Shown here piece after piece: positions 1 through 10,564 of a stretch of DNA of 28,450 nucleotides (positions are counted from its first letter, which is position 1; each line of letters begins with the position of its first letter). A model generated the notes under the pieces. That model was not told where the DNA came from, did no database searches, and was given only the letters and a program-made list of their open reading frames with translations. Location of the stretch: assembly GCA_001598975.1 (NCBI GenBank), contig BBXU01001690.1, forward strand, positions 1-28,450, read 5' to 3'. The position numbers and the translations under genes are program-made. This DNA comes from Parachlorella kessleri (lineage: Eukaryota > Chlorophyta > Trebouxiophyceae > Chlorellales > Chlorellaceae).

Positions 1-194
1 GGGGGGGGTCTTCCCTGGCTAACCCAGCACCTAGCAGTGCATTGCAATAATTGTGGTGCTAACATAGGATCAGGCACGTTCCCACCACCACCATATGCAG
101 AGGCCTGCTCGCGTAGGAGGGGCCTCGCCTCCCAGAAGAGGCGCCTCGCCACACCCGAAACACGTTCAAAACCCCCCTGCTGCTCCGTTCTCAC

Positions 195-1371
195 CTAGTA
201 TTGCACTCTGGGTGAGCATAGTCCCAGGTGTGCCCCAGCACGCTGTTCAGCATAACAATCTTCCAGCCGCCAACATCCACCGCTGTGTAGGGCGCAGCAC
301 GGAAGAAGTGCCGGAAGAGGCGGGTGCTTAGCTCTCGAGGGGCAGAGGCTGAGGCATTGCCGCACTGAACCTGCACACAATAGAACTGGACTGAGGCCCC
401 TTCGGCTCTTTAGTCTTCAGGTCGTTCCTGGAGCCCTAGGCTGTCACGATGATGCTTGCTCTTTGTGCATGGCAGTCCCAAACGCAATCACCTCTCAAAA
501 CATACTCCTCGCTGAAAGAAACGGGCGGCCTAATCAGGCCAGCCGGCTTGGCTTGCCTTGTAGTCATGGTTGCCCCATTGGTAGACTGTTGGCAGCTGCA
601 GGAGCCTCAGCAACTCCGCAGAGATGTGATACCCGTTCAATGGGCCCTACAGCCAGTAGATACGCCCTGTTGGAGTCAGTGGCCAGCAAGGGTGGTGAGG
701 ACTCCTCTGCTCCTCAGCTCGAAGGGAGGCTCCACCCATGGGCTTGTGAGTGCATGGAGCGTCTAGGGGCCAGGCATGTGCCCCATTCGTTAGCACGCTG
801 TGTACCATCCAGTGGGGAGGGCTTAGTAGCACAGGTGGCACACCTTGGTAAGCACGTCAAAGTCGGTGCTATAGTCCAGGCCGTTGTGCACGATATCACC
901 CAGGAACAGGGCCAGGTCCGGTCTTGGCTTGATAGCGTGGATCGCCTTCACAGCCCGCCACAGCCGCTGCTGGGTGCGGGTCACGCTGAGGTTGTCAACC
1001 TCGTTGCTCTCTGCACCCAAGAATAGGATACACATGAGTGCCTGAGAGGGTGTGGATTGCACCCAGAGTTGCCACAACCTTCTAGAGTCTCAATGTACGT
1101 GCGCATGCCGCACCACACAGTGCACACCGAAGTGATTGGGAGGCATTAGATTTTAAGCTGAGGATCTCCCACCTGAGCCCAGCTCATACTGGGGGCCAGC
1201 CAAATGCACATCTGCCAGCACTGCCACCCTGATCGTGTCCCCTGAGGGTTTCACGCTGAATGTGCCGCCTGCTGTTGACCCTAGGCCAAGCCGTCCCATG
1301 CAAGCCAACAACCCCAGCAGAAAGAGGGAGAGAAATGCCGCTGGACCCCACAGGGCTGGTAAGGCTGCCAT
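195..1371 (-). CDS. Calcineurin-like metallophosphoesterase, N-terminal part (runs off the left edge)
   Basis: Inferred exons on the minus strand are 1371-1173, 1010-844, 595-557 and 370-195; phases agree throughout and the gene continues past the left edge. The protein starts with a hydrophobic signal-anchor (AFLSLFLLGLLACMG, about residues 12-26). Metallophosphoesterase metal-binding motifs follow in order: ADVH (DxH), GDIVHNG (GDxxxN) and GNHD. A strand reading GGWKIVMLNSVLG lies in the last exon. The terminal GHxH motif should lie outside the window. GNHD sits in a 39-nt exon whose donor must be GC (AAG|GCAAGC), because the frame reaches a stop before any GT. An in-frame ATG at 1440 would add 23 residues; the start at 1371 is preferred because it puts the hydrophobic segment near the N-terminus. 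Substrate is unknown; an endomembrane enzyme facing lumen or outside is an inference from the anchor. A further exon below 190 is possible but could not be confirmed. Confidence 0.8.
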
Positions 1372-1998
1372 CAGCCCCTGCGTCTGACAAGCCGGCTGAG
1401 CCCTGCACAGTGCATGGCGTCGCAAGCATGAGTGCGGCAAATCAGACCGAAGACCATGTGAAAACCTAAACTACTGACGGGCTCCAGTCCAATAGGGCAG
1501 CCCAGTCGAGATGCCTCCAGCAGGCAGGTGGGCATCCATCCGTCAGTCGCGCCATACCTGGGCTCTGGGGGACCCAGTGTGTCTATGCAATGCTGAGTAG
1601 AGGTGAGCATGCCAGGGTTATGCGCAACTGTATTGAAGCCGAGCGTCAAGCCTCCGTCCTTAACTGCAGGGCTGCCCAGACATAGCCACGGTCTCTAACA
1701 TCCGCGGTGCCTTGCCTTCCTGTGATCTATGCCTTTACCGACTGTAGATAGAGGCAAGCTCAACTATAGCTTACCCCCGAAGGGGACTTTGGAATCTCTC
1801 CATGTGATCAATCACGTCTACTCCCGACAATATCCGCTGCGCCTTGACCCAAAGTACTTCGCTTATACTAAACATACAGAAGAACCAACTAACCGGCCAG
1901 ACCTTGGGATTCCAGTGTCGGACTTTACCCAACGTTAGTCACCTCCCTGCTTGCTAAGACCTGCTCCCTCTGCCATCGCTGCTTTCAAGACCTCCAAA
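1372..1998. other. Divergent intergenic region between phosphoesterase and ArsA genes
   Basis: This stretch separates two divergently transcribed genes and should hold both promoters and 5' leaders. No convincing TATA box or known regulatory site was seen. It contains one short open frame (1729-1938), listed separately. The rest has no supported gene. Confidence 0.5.
1729..1938 (+). CDS. Possible small unrecognised protein (69 codons) or uORF
   Basis: An ATG-to-TAG frame with no intron needed. The product is charged and aromatic-rich, with segments such as INHVYSRQYPLRLDPKYFAY and TEEPTNRPDLGIPVSDF, and does not look like a random low-complexity shadow. Its codons are more AT-rich than those of neighbouring exons. 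The stop is only 60 bases before the proposed ArsA start, so it could be an upstream ORF in that leader, the last exon of another gene, or a relic. A TAG just after the ATG (ACTGTAG|ATAGAGG) could act as an acceptor, in which case the ATG would not be the start. No family was recognised and no function is proposed. Confidence 0.3.
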   Translation: MPLPTVDRGKLNYSLPPKGTLESLHVINHVYSRQYPLRLDPKYFAYTKHTEEPTNRPDLGIPVSDFTQR

Positions 1999-4900
1999 AT
2001 GGTTACTGTCGCGGCCATGGAAGCAACACGGTCCAGCTGGCTACAATGCCGTCGCCCGGCCCCTCCTTCTAGACTTCATGTTCAGCTCCGCAAGGTAGTA
2101 AGCCACCGGCACGATCAAACTGCTGCACCTCGCTAATTACTTGGATCACCCGTCACCAAACTGATGGAGTTTTGTCTGTCTGCAGGCAGCATACTGTAAG
2201 CCAGTCCAGCAGCAGGTTGTGGGTGATGCCCACGCCAAGTTGAAAGCCCTGGCCAGCAGCAGGCCTGCCTATTTCATGCAGCGTGTTAGCGGCGCTAGCT
2301 GCCGCGTGCACCACGCCCGGCAAGTGGTCTGTGCCGCCGCAGCGACCAGCGCGGAGCCCGACGTCTCGGTGTTCGACGAGTTGTCAGCGGGCACAGCGCG
2401 CAAGTATGTCATGGTCAGCGGCAAGGGCGGCGTGGGCAAGACTTCGCTGGCGGCATCACTGGCAGTGCGCTTTGCGCAGGCGGGGCATACCACGTTGGTC
2501 GTGTCCACTGACCCAGCACACAGCCTGGGCGACTCGCTGGACCAGGTGGGACCCTTGCACCTGGTGTGTTGATCAGTGAGTATCCCATGTGATTGCTGGT
2601 TGGGTTCCCTTCGCATAGGAGGTGGGTTGGATTGGGAAGATATGAGCCGGGGGCATCCCTTTGGTTATGCCTTGGTACCGTGGCAGTCGCTGTACAGGCA
2701 GTGAACTGCAGGGCGCACCATTCAAGGTCGAGGAGTGCCCATGCAGAAAATTCCTGGGTGGTTCTGTGGTGACGAATGCATCTGATGTACTGCTGCGGAG
2801 GCGCTCATGCACCACGTCTACTACTCATCACCCGTTGGACGGATGCCAGTGAGAGGGTGGCACTGTCGCACTTGGGCTCTACCTGGCTGAGAGAGTAGTG
2901 CATTAGCGCATGTGGCATGGGAGCACAGCTGCACCCTCAACCTTGGCTCAGCCTGGCCTGGCTTGGCGTGTGCAGGACATCAGCGGGGGTGCTCCCGTGC
3001 TGGTGGAGGGAACCGACCTGCCGCTGTGGGGCCTGGAGATCAACCCGGAGATGGAGAAGGAGAAGTTTAGGGCGTACACAGCAAGTGAGCATCGCTAGAT
3101 GAGGCACACGGGGGCCCAGCAGACAGGAAATTGTGGCTGGTTGTGGCGCGTGAAAAGATGGCAGGGGACAGCTATGGGAGTGAAGTGCCTCCCAACTGCC
3201 AGCCTGTCACCTCATCCCCTTGGCTACTTAATGCTACTGACTGACGAGCGATGTCCAGCAGGCAGTGTGTAGGGCTAAGCATGGCTGTCTAAGGAAGGCA
3301 TCGCCTGCACGCTGGTGACGCCCTGCCTGGCGACCTGCGCAGGCAGGGGCAAGGAGGACTTCAAGGATGTGATGGGCGGCTTTGGTGTGGCGCAAGTGGT
3401 GGAGCAGCTGGCGGACCTCAAGCTGGGGGAGCTGCTGGACACGCCACCGCCAGGCTTTGACGAGGCGGTGGCCATCTCCAAGGCAAGTTGGAGGCTGTGG
3501 GAGGGCAGTGTGCGTACTGATATGTGAGCTGAGTGTCCCTGTGCTGTAGGTTTGCATTGAAGGAGGCTGTCTCTGAGACCTTCCCCGCCTGTGCAGCTGC
3601 TAGCCGGGTTGGCAGGGCGGCTTTCTGCCAACAAAACTCTTGACTGCCTGCCTGTGCTGCAGGTCGTCCAGTTTGTGAAGAGTGAAGAGTACGCGCGCTT
3701 CACCCGCATCGTCTTTGACACCGCTCCCACCGGCCACACGCTGCGCCTGCTGACAGGTGAGCCAAGCGCCGTGCCCTCTTGCGTCACCTGCATCCCAGCA
3801 GCTTGTCAGGCTGGGTTGGAGCGACGGATGCCTGGTTTGTTAGTTACATCGCTGGCCAACCCTGCATTGGCTGGTTTGAACTGTCTCAGGGCCTGCTTGC
3901 GTTAAGGCCGTCCTGGCCAAGGCGAGTCCTTTCTAGCTTTGCAGGCATCGGGCCTTAACCAGCATGCTGTGCTACCCCTGCTATGGTTGCAGTGCCCGAT
4001 TTCGTTGAGGCGTCCCTGGCCAAGATCATCTCCCTGCGCAAGAAGGTCTCCTCCGCCTCTTCTGCTGTCCGCGGACTTTTTGGTGCCAACAGCAGCGATG
4101 ATGAGACAGTAGACAAGCTGATGAAGCTCCAGGTGGGAGGGGGCAGTTGAGGGTCATATGAAGATCCTGTGTGACTGGTTATAGCGGGAATCAATCACAC
4201 GGGGTTTTTGACATTTGGGTGTCTATTGGTACAGCTTAGGCTTGGGGCAGTGAGGTAACGCACGATTATAGCCCAGGTTTCTGACAGGGGGCTGGTTGTG
4301 AGGTGGGCGCAGCTGCTCAAGTAGTAGTTGTGGGCGAGCGGCCCAAGAGGAGGGAAGGGCGGGCGTGGCGGCGCTGCGTGTGTGTGGGAGAGGGGGGGGG
4401 GGTGTTACCCGAGGGGCAGACTGAACAAGATATTAAGACAGCTTGGCTAGCTGACGTATGATGACGACAATTGGCGCTCCAGCAGGTGCAGTGTATGTTG
4501 AGCGGCGCCAAGGAGATGGGACACCCAAGGCATAGATGGACATGGTCCTGGACGACATCCCCTGACCCATGGCGTACCGGGTCTTGGCTGCAGTCCCCAA
4601 CTTATCTTTGGCGTGTTGGTTGCAGCCTGGACTGTGCCAAGGCGCTAGGAGAGGGCGAGCTCCCCTTCGCCACCCATAACCTGTCACTGCACGCTCTCAT
4701 TTCCCTTGTGTTGTGTCACCACAGGACAGCATCCGGCTGGTGAAGGACCTGTTCCGGGATAAAGAGGCCACCGAGTTCATCATAGCCACCATCCCCACCG
4801 TGCTGGGCATCAATGAGAGCTCCCGCCTGGCCAAGGCCCTGAACAAGGAGAGCATACCCTGCAAGCGGATCATCGTCAACCAAATCATCGGCCCCGACAT

Positions 4901-7900
4901 GGGCGGCAGGTGAGGCAGGGCGGGGCTGGTGTTTGGTAGGCAGACAGCTGTGAGGAGGGGCGGGCCTGCAGGTGCCTGCGCTTGAGGTTGAAGGGAACGG
5001 GCCGTGCCCTGGATGGCTTGAACATATGGGGGGCCGGCGAAGGCTTCAACTCGGGCAGCAGGGAATTATCCCAGCAGGGCCAGCTGTGTTGAGCGTGCGG
5101 TGTGGTGCCAGCAGGTACCTGGACTTGAAGCTGAAGGACCAGGAGCGGGCGCTGGCGCTCATAGATGGCGACGCTGAGCTGGCAGACCTGAAGCACCTGC
5201 GGGCGCCGTACCTAGACCTAGAGGTGGGGGCATGCAGCACTAGTACCTTGCCTCGGGGGTTTCCTAGGTTAGGGGGACTTGTGGACGGGTACTGGGCTGG
5301 CGAGCGGGCTGCGACCACCTGCGGGCACTCCTTTCGTGTTCCTGGGAAGTGGGGAGATGGATATGGAGCTTCCTCACATTGGGGGGAGGATGGCCTGGTG
5401 CGAAAGGCTTTGTTGGTTCCTAAGAGCTGGCCTCCCGAGCATGAGGTTAAACTGCTTCGGTTAGGGAACTGAAGGTCGCCGGTTCGATCCCTGCCGCCCC
5501 GGACCTAGAGCCGGCCACTTTAGGTCAACCCTGTACTTCGTACTTGGCTTCAAAGGGGGAGTTTGCGACCCTAGTTGTTAACTAGAGATGTTGTGCCTCT
5601 AGTTGGTTCTCCTCCACCTATCTACAGCGTCTCTCTCGGGAGGTCGCCGTGGGACAGGTTTCAAAAAAAAAAAAAAAAAAAAAAGAAGCTGGCAGACCTG
5701 TGAGCAGCGTTTTGCTTGGGTTTAGAGGCGTGCAGGTCGCGGGGTGTTTATCTTACGGTGCACCGTGTGTTCACATGTCACCGTGGGGTGGCCTTTTTAT
5801 AGAAAAACACATTATTTCACATGGTTAGAATTTGCAGAAATGCCAGCCAGTAACGCTGGCAGGGGTCAGCCACAGTTGTCGCACCATGATGAAGAGCCGT
5901 GGGCTGTGATAAAGCTGGCATTGGTGCCAGCGGAATGGTCTTGGCAATGGCTTCCTCCTGGCGTCGCAGGTTCGAGGCGTGCCGGCGCTGCAATACTTTG
6001 GCGGCGTAGTGTGGAAGGACATCATTCAAGAGTTTGCAGCAAGTGAGTATGCGAAGGGAAGCAGACTGGGGGCGAGGGCTGCCATGGGGGACCTGCCCTC
6101 CCTCCTTCGCTGGGCACGCTCTTTGCTCATTGGGGGGCATAAGTAGTAGCACACTCCCTGGCTGGCGCATTCCATGTGTGGCGTCGCCGCTGACACAGCC
6201 TGATGCAGTGCCTGTTTGTTGTTTTCCCTCCGCGCGCAGAGCAGCAGCGGCAGTACTACATGCTTGGCGGCAAGGGCGGCGTGGGCAAGACCAGCTCGGC
6301 GGCCTCCCTGGGGGTCACGCTGGGGCAGGAGGGCCACCATGTGCTCATCGTGTCCACAGACCCCGCGCACTCGCTCAGCGACTCGCTAGACCAGGTGAGT
6401 GAGGTGGTGCGGCGGGTAGGTGCAGAAGTCTGTCAGACTATGTTGGTGTGCAACGTGTCAGGGGTCGGCGGAAAGCCTGGCTGCGGGTTCTCGGTGGCAG
6501 CGGTGGTAACCCTGCTCCCTGCTCTATTCCCCAAGCATGGCCCTCACCCCAGGCTGGCCTGGTGGCCACTCCTAGCTGTCCTTTGTTGATGGGGCTGTCA
6601 TCCGCAGGACGTGAGCGGCGGGCAGCCTGTGGAGGTGGACGGCACTGCGGGGCGGGTGTGGGGCATGGAGATAGACCTGGAGCAAGCTCGGAGAGAGCTG
6701 CGGGAGCTGAGCGGGCAGGATGAGGTAAGCCTTTGTGCGTGATGATTGATGGGATTATGGCGTGGTGTGGGCATGGAGACAGGTCAGTGAGAGACTGCAA
6801 AGGAGCTGAGCGGGCAGGGAGAAGCTGGTCACCTACGAGGTCTTTCGGCTTGGGTGCAACTGTGTTTGCTGAGAATCTGAAGGCGTGGACAGTGCCGTGT
6901 AGGGCTGGGCTGTGCCAACAGCTGGTCAGCAACATGCATGGTGGCAGCAGCCCCAGGTACCTGCGAGGTGAAGGATTTGATACCTGCACCACCGGCTTAT
7001 CCGGTATATTCCGAGCCCCCAGGGGCGGCGGCTGGACGACATCTTGTCGTCAGTGGGTCTGGGCGGCGTGGCCGACCAGCTGAAGGACCTGCGACTGGGG
7101 GAGCTGCTGGACACACCGCCACCAGGCATTGATGAGGCCATCGCCATCTCCAAGGCAAGTGCGAGGCTGGGGTTGGGTTGTGCCGAGTGTAGGTGGTGCG
7201 GTGCTATGTGAGCAAGGGCTCCATAGGGGTGGGGTGAGGGTGCGGTGCGGTGCCAAGGTGCTGGGTCCTTGACGGGCGTGTGAAGGGTACGGGTGAGCTG
7301 GCGGACAGGATGCATGCATATGAGATTGGCGCCATCGTGGAAGGGCTAGGTAGGAGGTGCATCATCAAGCAGCTCCCTGTGCCAGCAGCTTCCTCGTCCC
7401 TCTTCTTCGGCCGTCCTACACACCTTTTGTGCAAAGGCCTCCCATCTGTTGCCCCTCCACCTGCAGGTAGTCCAGTTCCTGAAGAACGAGCGGTTCTCCA
7501 AGTTCAGCCGCATCATCTTTGACACCGCCCCCACGGGCCACACGCTGCGCTTCCTGGCCTTGCCAGACTTCCTGGACACCTCGGTCGGCAAGGTGGGCGG
7601 GCGGGTGTGGGTGTTGGCGGGGCAGAGGTGGCTTCAAGGGGGTGGTTGCTGGAGGCAGAAGGGGATAGGGCAGGCTGTGCCTGCTGGTGGTACCACCAGA
7701 TGTTTTGATGCCACGGTTGGTCACGTGGGTGGCGGGAAGAGTGACGTAGTGGTGGGGATGGTAGTGTGCAGCGCGGTGGTGTCTCAAATGATGGGTGCCA
7801 AGCAGGGGCAGCCGAGTCATGAGAGGTCCTGATATCAGTGTTGAGGAAGTGACCCGTGGTGAGCAGGTGTGACGCACTTGCTGGTAAGCCGCGACTGCCC

Positions 7901-9678
7901 AGGCTCACCCCTTGGTCTGCATGCTTCAGTGTGCTGTGTTGTGGGGAAAGTCTCATGGACACCTCAATGACTGACATACACAATTGTCTGGACTTGTGCA
8001 GATTCTGTTGCTGCGGCAGAAGATCTCCAACATCACCAACTCTGTGAAGGGCATTTTCACGGGGGGTGCCAAGGACAATGCCTCCCAGAAGCTGGATGTC
8101 TTCAAGGGTGGGTGTGGCGGTGGCTGGGGCTCGGTCCGCCACCTGGTCCTGCCGTGTATTTGACATGCAGCCCCCCAGAACATCCTTCCCGCCTGGGAGC
8201 CACATGCAGCGTGCCTGGGTATCACAAATCCTGCGCTACCTAAGTGGCTCCACGATGCTTCGCATCAGCATAGCAGCTTCTTTCATTAGTCTCGAGCAGG
8301 GAACTGGCGGCGGGTATTGCCTTGTTCCTTGGATGCTTCCCACTGCCAACCCAATAAGTCTAGTATGCGTCGCCCCCCACTGACTGGCCTGCACACACCC
8401 AGTCCTGATCTAGCACCTGGTCTTCTAATTAGATGGCACCGTCCTTATAGCCCGAATGCTGCTCGCTTCTTTCTCGCCCTGCAGAGTACATGCGTGAGGC
8501 GCGCGACCTGTTCCGCAACCCCGACACCACCCAGTTCATCATCGTGACCATCCCCACCCTCATGGCAGCGGCAGAGTCGGTGCGGCTGGCCAAGGCTCTG
8601 CGCAAGGAAACGGTGCCGCTGCACACCATGGTCGTCAACCAGGTGCGTCCGGAGTTACGGTTGCTATGCAAGAGGACTTGTTCCCACAGGGCATCACTCG
8701 GCGCCCAGCTACGGCTGAGCGGCGAGGCCTGGGCGTATATATTTATTGATCTATTCTGGAGGACTTGTTATTGCATCGCAACTGCACTCTTAGCAAGAGG
8801 TGCTCCTGCTGTGCTCCGTGCATGTCAGGGTGTACCTTCTGCTGTGCAGCTGGGAGGCTGCAGTGGTGTGGGCTGTGGCTCTTCATTCCGTGCTGCCCAT
8901 CGCTGACCCATCTCGCACGCAGACTTAAGACAGATGCATGCATTGGCCTCGCATGCCTGCTGGTCCACTCATGCCTTGCTGAGCAGCAGCTTTTTGCGTC
9001 CGCCTCTTTCAATGCCTACCTGGGAACCCACACAGGCAACTCTCATGTGCCAATCAACCTGGGGGGGCTGGAGGAGACTAACTAACATATCCTGCCTGCC
9101 CGCCCGCCCGCCCGCAGGTGATCTTGCCGGACGTGACAAAGAAGTTCTTGGAGACGCGGCGGCGCGACCAGCAGCGCGCGCTGGAACGCCTGAGGGAGGA
9201 CCCAGAACTCAGCAAGTTGCAGGTGAGGAGAAGGATTTAGGGTTTGTTAGACTTGGCCTCCAGCTGCTTCTAGGTGTATGCCAAGGTGGCTCTGGCACTG
9301 CCATTGCTGAGGTGTTGCATATGCCACGATTGCTCAGGTCGTTGCGCATGGGCTGCAGTAGGGTTCAGCCTGGATGAAGGGGTGGTACACACGTCCGGCT
9401 CCTAGGCACCGTGTTCTCCTTGAGTAGCCCTTTTGGATAGCCAAATGGGGGCAGATGGCGGGAAAGGAGGACAGACGGTGCCTGAGCGCTAGTTCTATGC
9501 GAGAGTGCTGCTGGCTTTTCAGAAGTATGCTGGAGTACCCCAGGGTCTGGGGTTTCGACTACTCACTGTTCTCCTCATTGCTCCTTTGATAAGCCAGGTG
9601 GTAGAGGCACCCCTGTTCGACCTTGAAGTGCGCGGCATCCCGGCGCTCCAGTATTTCGGCCAGCAAGTTTGGAAGTAG
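1999..9678 (+). CDS. Tandem-domain ArsA/GET3-type ATPase, probably plastid-targeted
   Basis: Seventeen exons: 1999-2094, 2186-2545, 2976-3084, 3343-3482, 3663-3756, 3993-4132, 4725-4909, 5115-5223, 5970-6042, 6240-6394, 6608-6724, 7023-7154, 7467-7592, 8002-8107, 8485-8642, 9118-9222, 9598-9678. They sum to 2286 nt (761 residues) with phases agreeing at every junction. Each half has a deviant Walker A loop ([10 protein letters not shown] at 110-119; [10 protein letters not shown] at 445-454), STDPAHSL and the switch motif DTAPTGHT (254-261; 589-596). The ArsA/GET3 family uses ATP to deliver tail-anchored proteins or, in bacteria, to drive arsenite export. Neither half has the zinc CxxC of cytosolic GET3. 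The Arg/Ser/Ala-rich N-terminus ending near VVCAAA resembles a chloroplast transit peptide, so a stromal GET3B-like role is the preferred inference; tandem ArsA-type GET3 proteins are known in green algae. ATGs at 2017 or 2276 are alternative starts. The introns after exons 4 and 12 are GC-AG. Confidence 0.92.
5455..5684 (+). repeat. SINE-like segment: tRNA B-box-like head and A22 tail, in ArsA intron 8
   Basis: GGTTCGATCCC near 5480 matches a tRNA T-arm/pol III B box, with flanking bases pairing at four of five stem positions (GCCGG / CCTGC). About 170 bases downstream is an uninterrupted run of 22 A (5663-5684). B-box head plus A-tail is typical of tRNA-derived SINEs. No good A box or matching acceptor stem was found, so it is not an intact tRNA gene, and the 5' end is uncertain. 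Confidence 0.5.
5687..5700 (+). repeat. 14-bp direct repeat of ArsA exon 8 sequence immediately after the A-tail
   Basis: AGCTGGCAGACCTG occurs at 5177-5190, inside coding exon 8, and again at 5687-5700, two bases after the A22 run. The position matches that of a target-site duplication downstream of a retroposon tail. Confidence 0.7.
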
Positions 9679-10564
9679 GCCGGGCTGTATGTATGACCAG
9701 TTAGGCAGCGGAGGTGACCTTGGCTTGATGGGCCAGCGAACTGTAGCAAGTCTAGTTGAGGGAAACAGCGGGAGTGTTGCCTTGCTGACACGGTATGCAG
9801 GGCTGAGGCAAAGCGCGCTTTGCAAAAGTTGCTGATGGGCCGGCTGGACTTATGTAATACTTGTGCAGCTGAGGGCATTGTAGTGTGTTGTTGTACGCCT
9901 GTCTCGTTGGGTTCCTCATTCATGAACGCTTCAATGATATCTTCTGATGTATTGGTGCACGCAGCTGGGTGCGCAGGGTACTTTTTCCAGGGAGGACCCC
10001 TGTCTTGTTGCACACGAAGCGGGGTGGCCTGGCCTACAGTGGTTGACAGCCTTCCTCTCTTGCAGCACCTACGCAAAGGTGACTTGTTTTGTGTTGGTTG
10101 GATCGACCAATAATTATCACCCACAAGAGCTTGTAAGACACCGCAAACGGGCGATGATGGGAAGAATTGATGGAAGAAGTAAGCATGCACAGGTATAGAC
10201 ACATCCTTGGTTGTTCAAAACTACATCTTTCAAGCAGCTGGACATGCTGCTTGATGTATTCCAAGGCCTGCAAGTAAGGCAGGCCAAACCATGGTCTTCC
10301 GCAATAGAGGAAGCTAATGAATTGAGCACATGGGTTTCAGGTGTTTGACATCCCAGGCAGAGCAGGAGAAAAGGGCAAGGGAAGGAGCATTGCATCGTTT
10401 CGACGAAAACAATTCGCATGCTGCACACCCTCCATACCAGACTGGCACCAACCTGCCATGGCATCCCATTGAAAATCCCCTCACTGGGGTGACAGGGTGG
10501 ACTCTTCCTTATCCCCGACCTCAGTACCACACCACACCACAGCCGCTACACCCAAACATCCAGC
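9679..10564. other. Convergent 3' region between ArsA and acyltransferase genes
   Basis: Holds the 3' UTRs of two genes facing each other. The only recognisable signal is TGTAA at 9853-9857, 175 bases past the ArsA stop; a second TGTAA lies at about 10133. Several open frames on both strands show no family features and no splice-supported continuation. No gene is called here. Confidence 0.5.
9853..9857 (+). terminator. Probable poly(A) signal TGTAA of the ArsA gene
   Basis: TGTAA is the usual polyadenylation signal of chlorophyte nuclear genes. This copy lies 175 bases after the ArsA stop codon, a plausible 3' UTR length. Assigned from position and motif only. Confidence 0.5.

Noticed and set aside
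60..180. A possible further phosphoesterase exon on the minus strand (RRLFWEARPLLREQ frame)
   Set aside because: Splice borders are weak and the reading lacks a recognised phosphoesterase motif; the next true exon probably lies outside the window.
5436..5515. Intact tRNA gene around the B-box-like sequence
   Set aside because: No matching acceptor stem, no clear A box and no anticodon arm; a SINE head is a better explanation.
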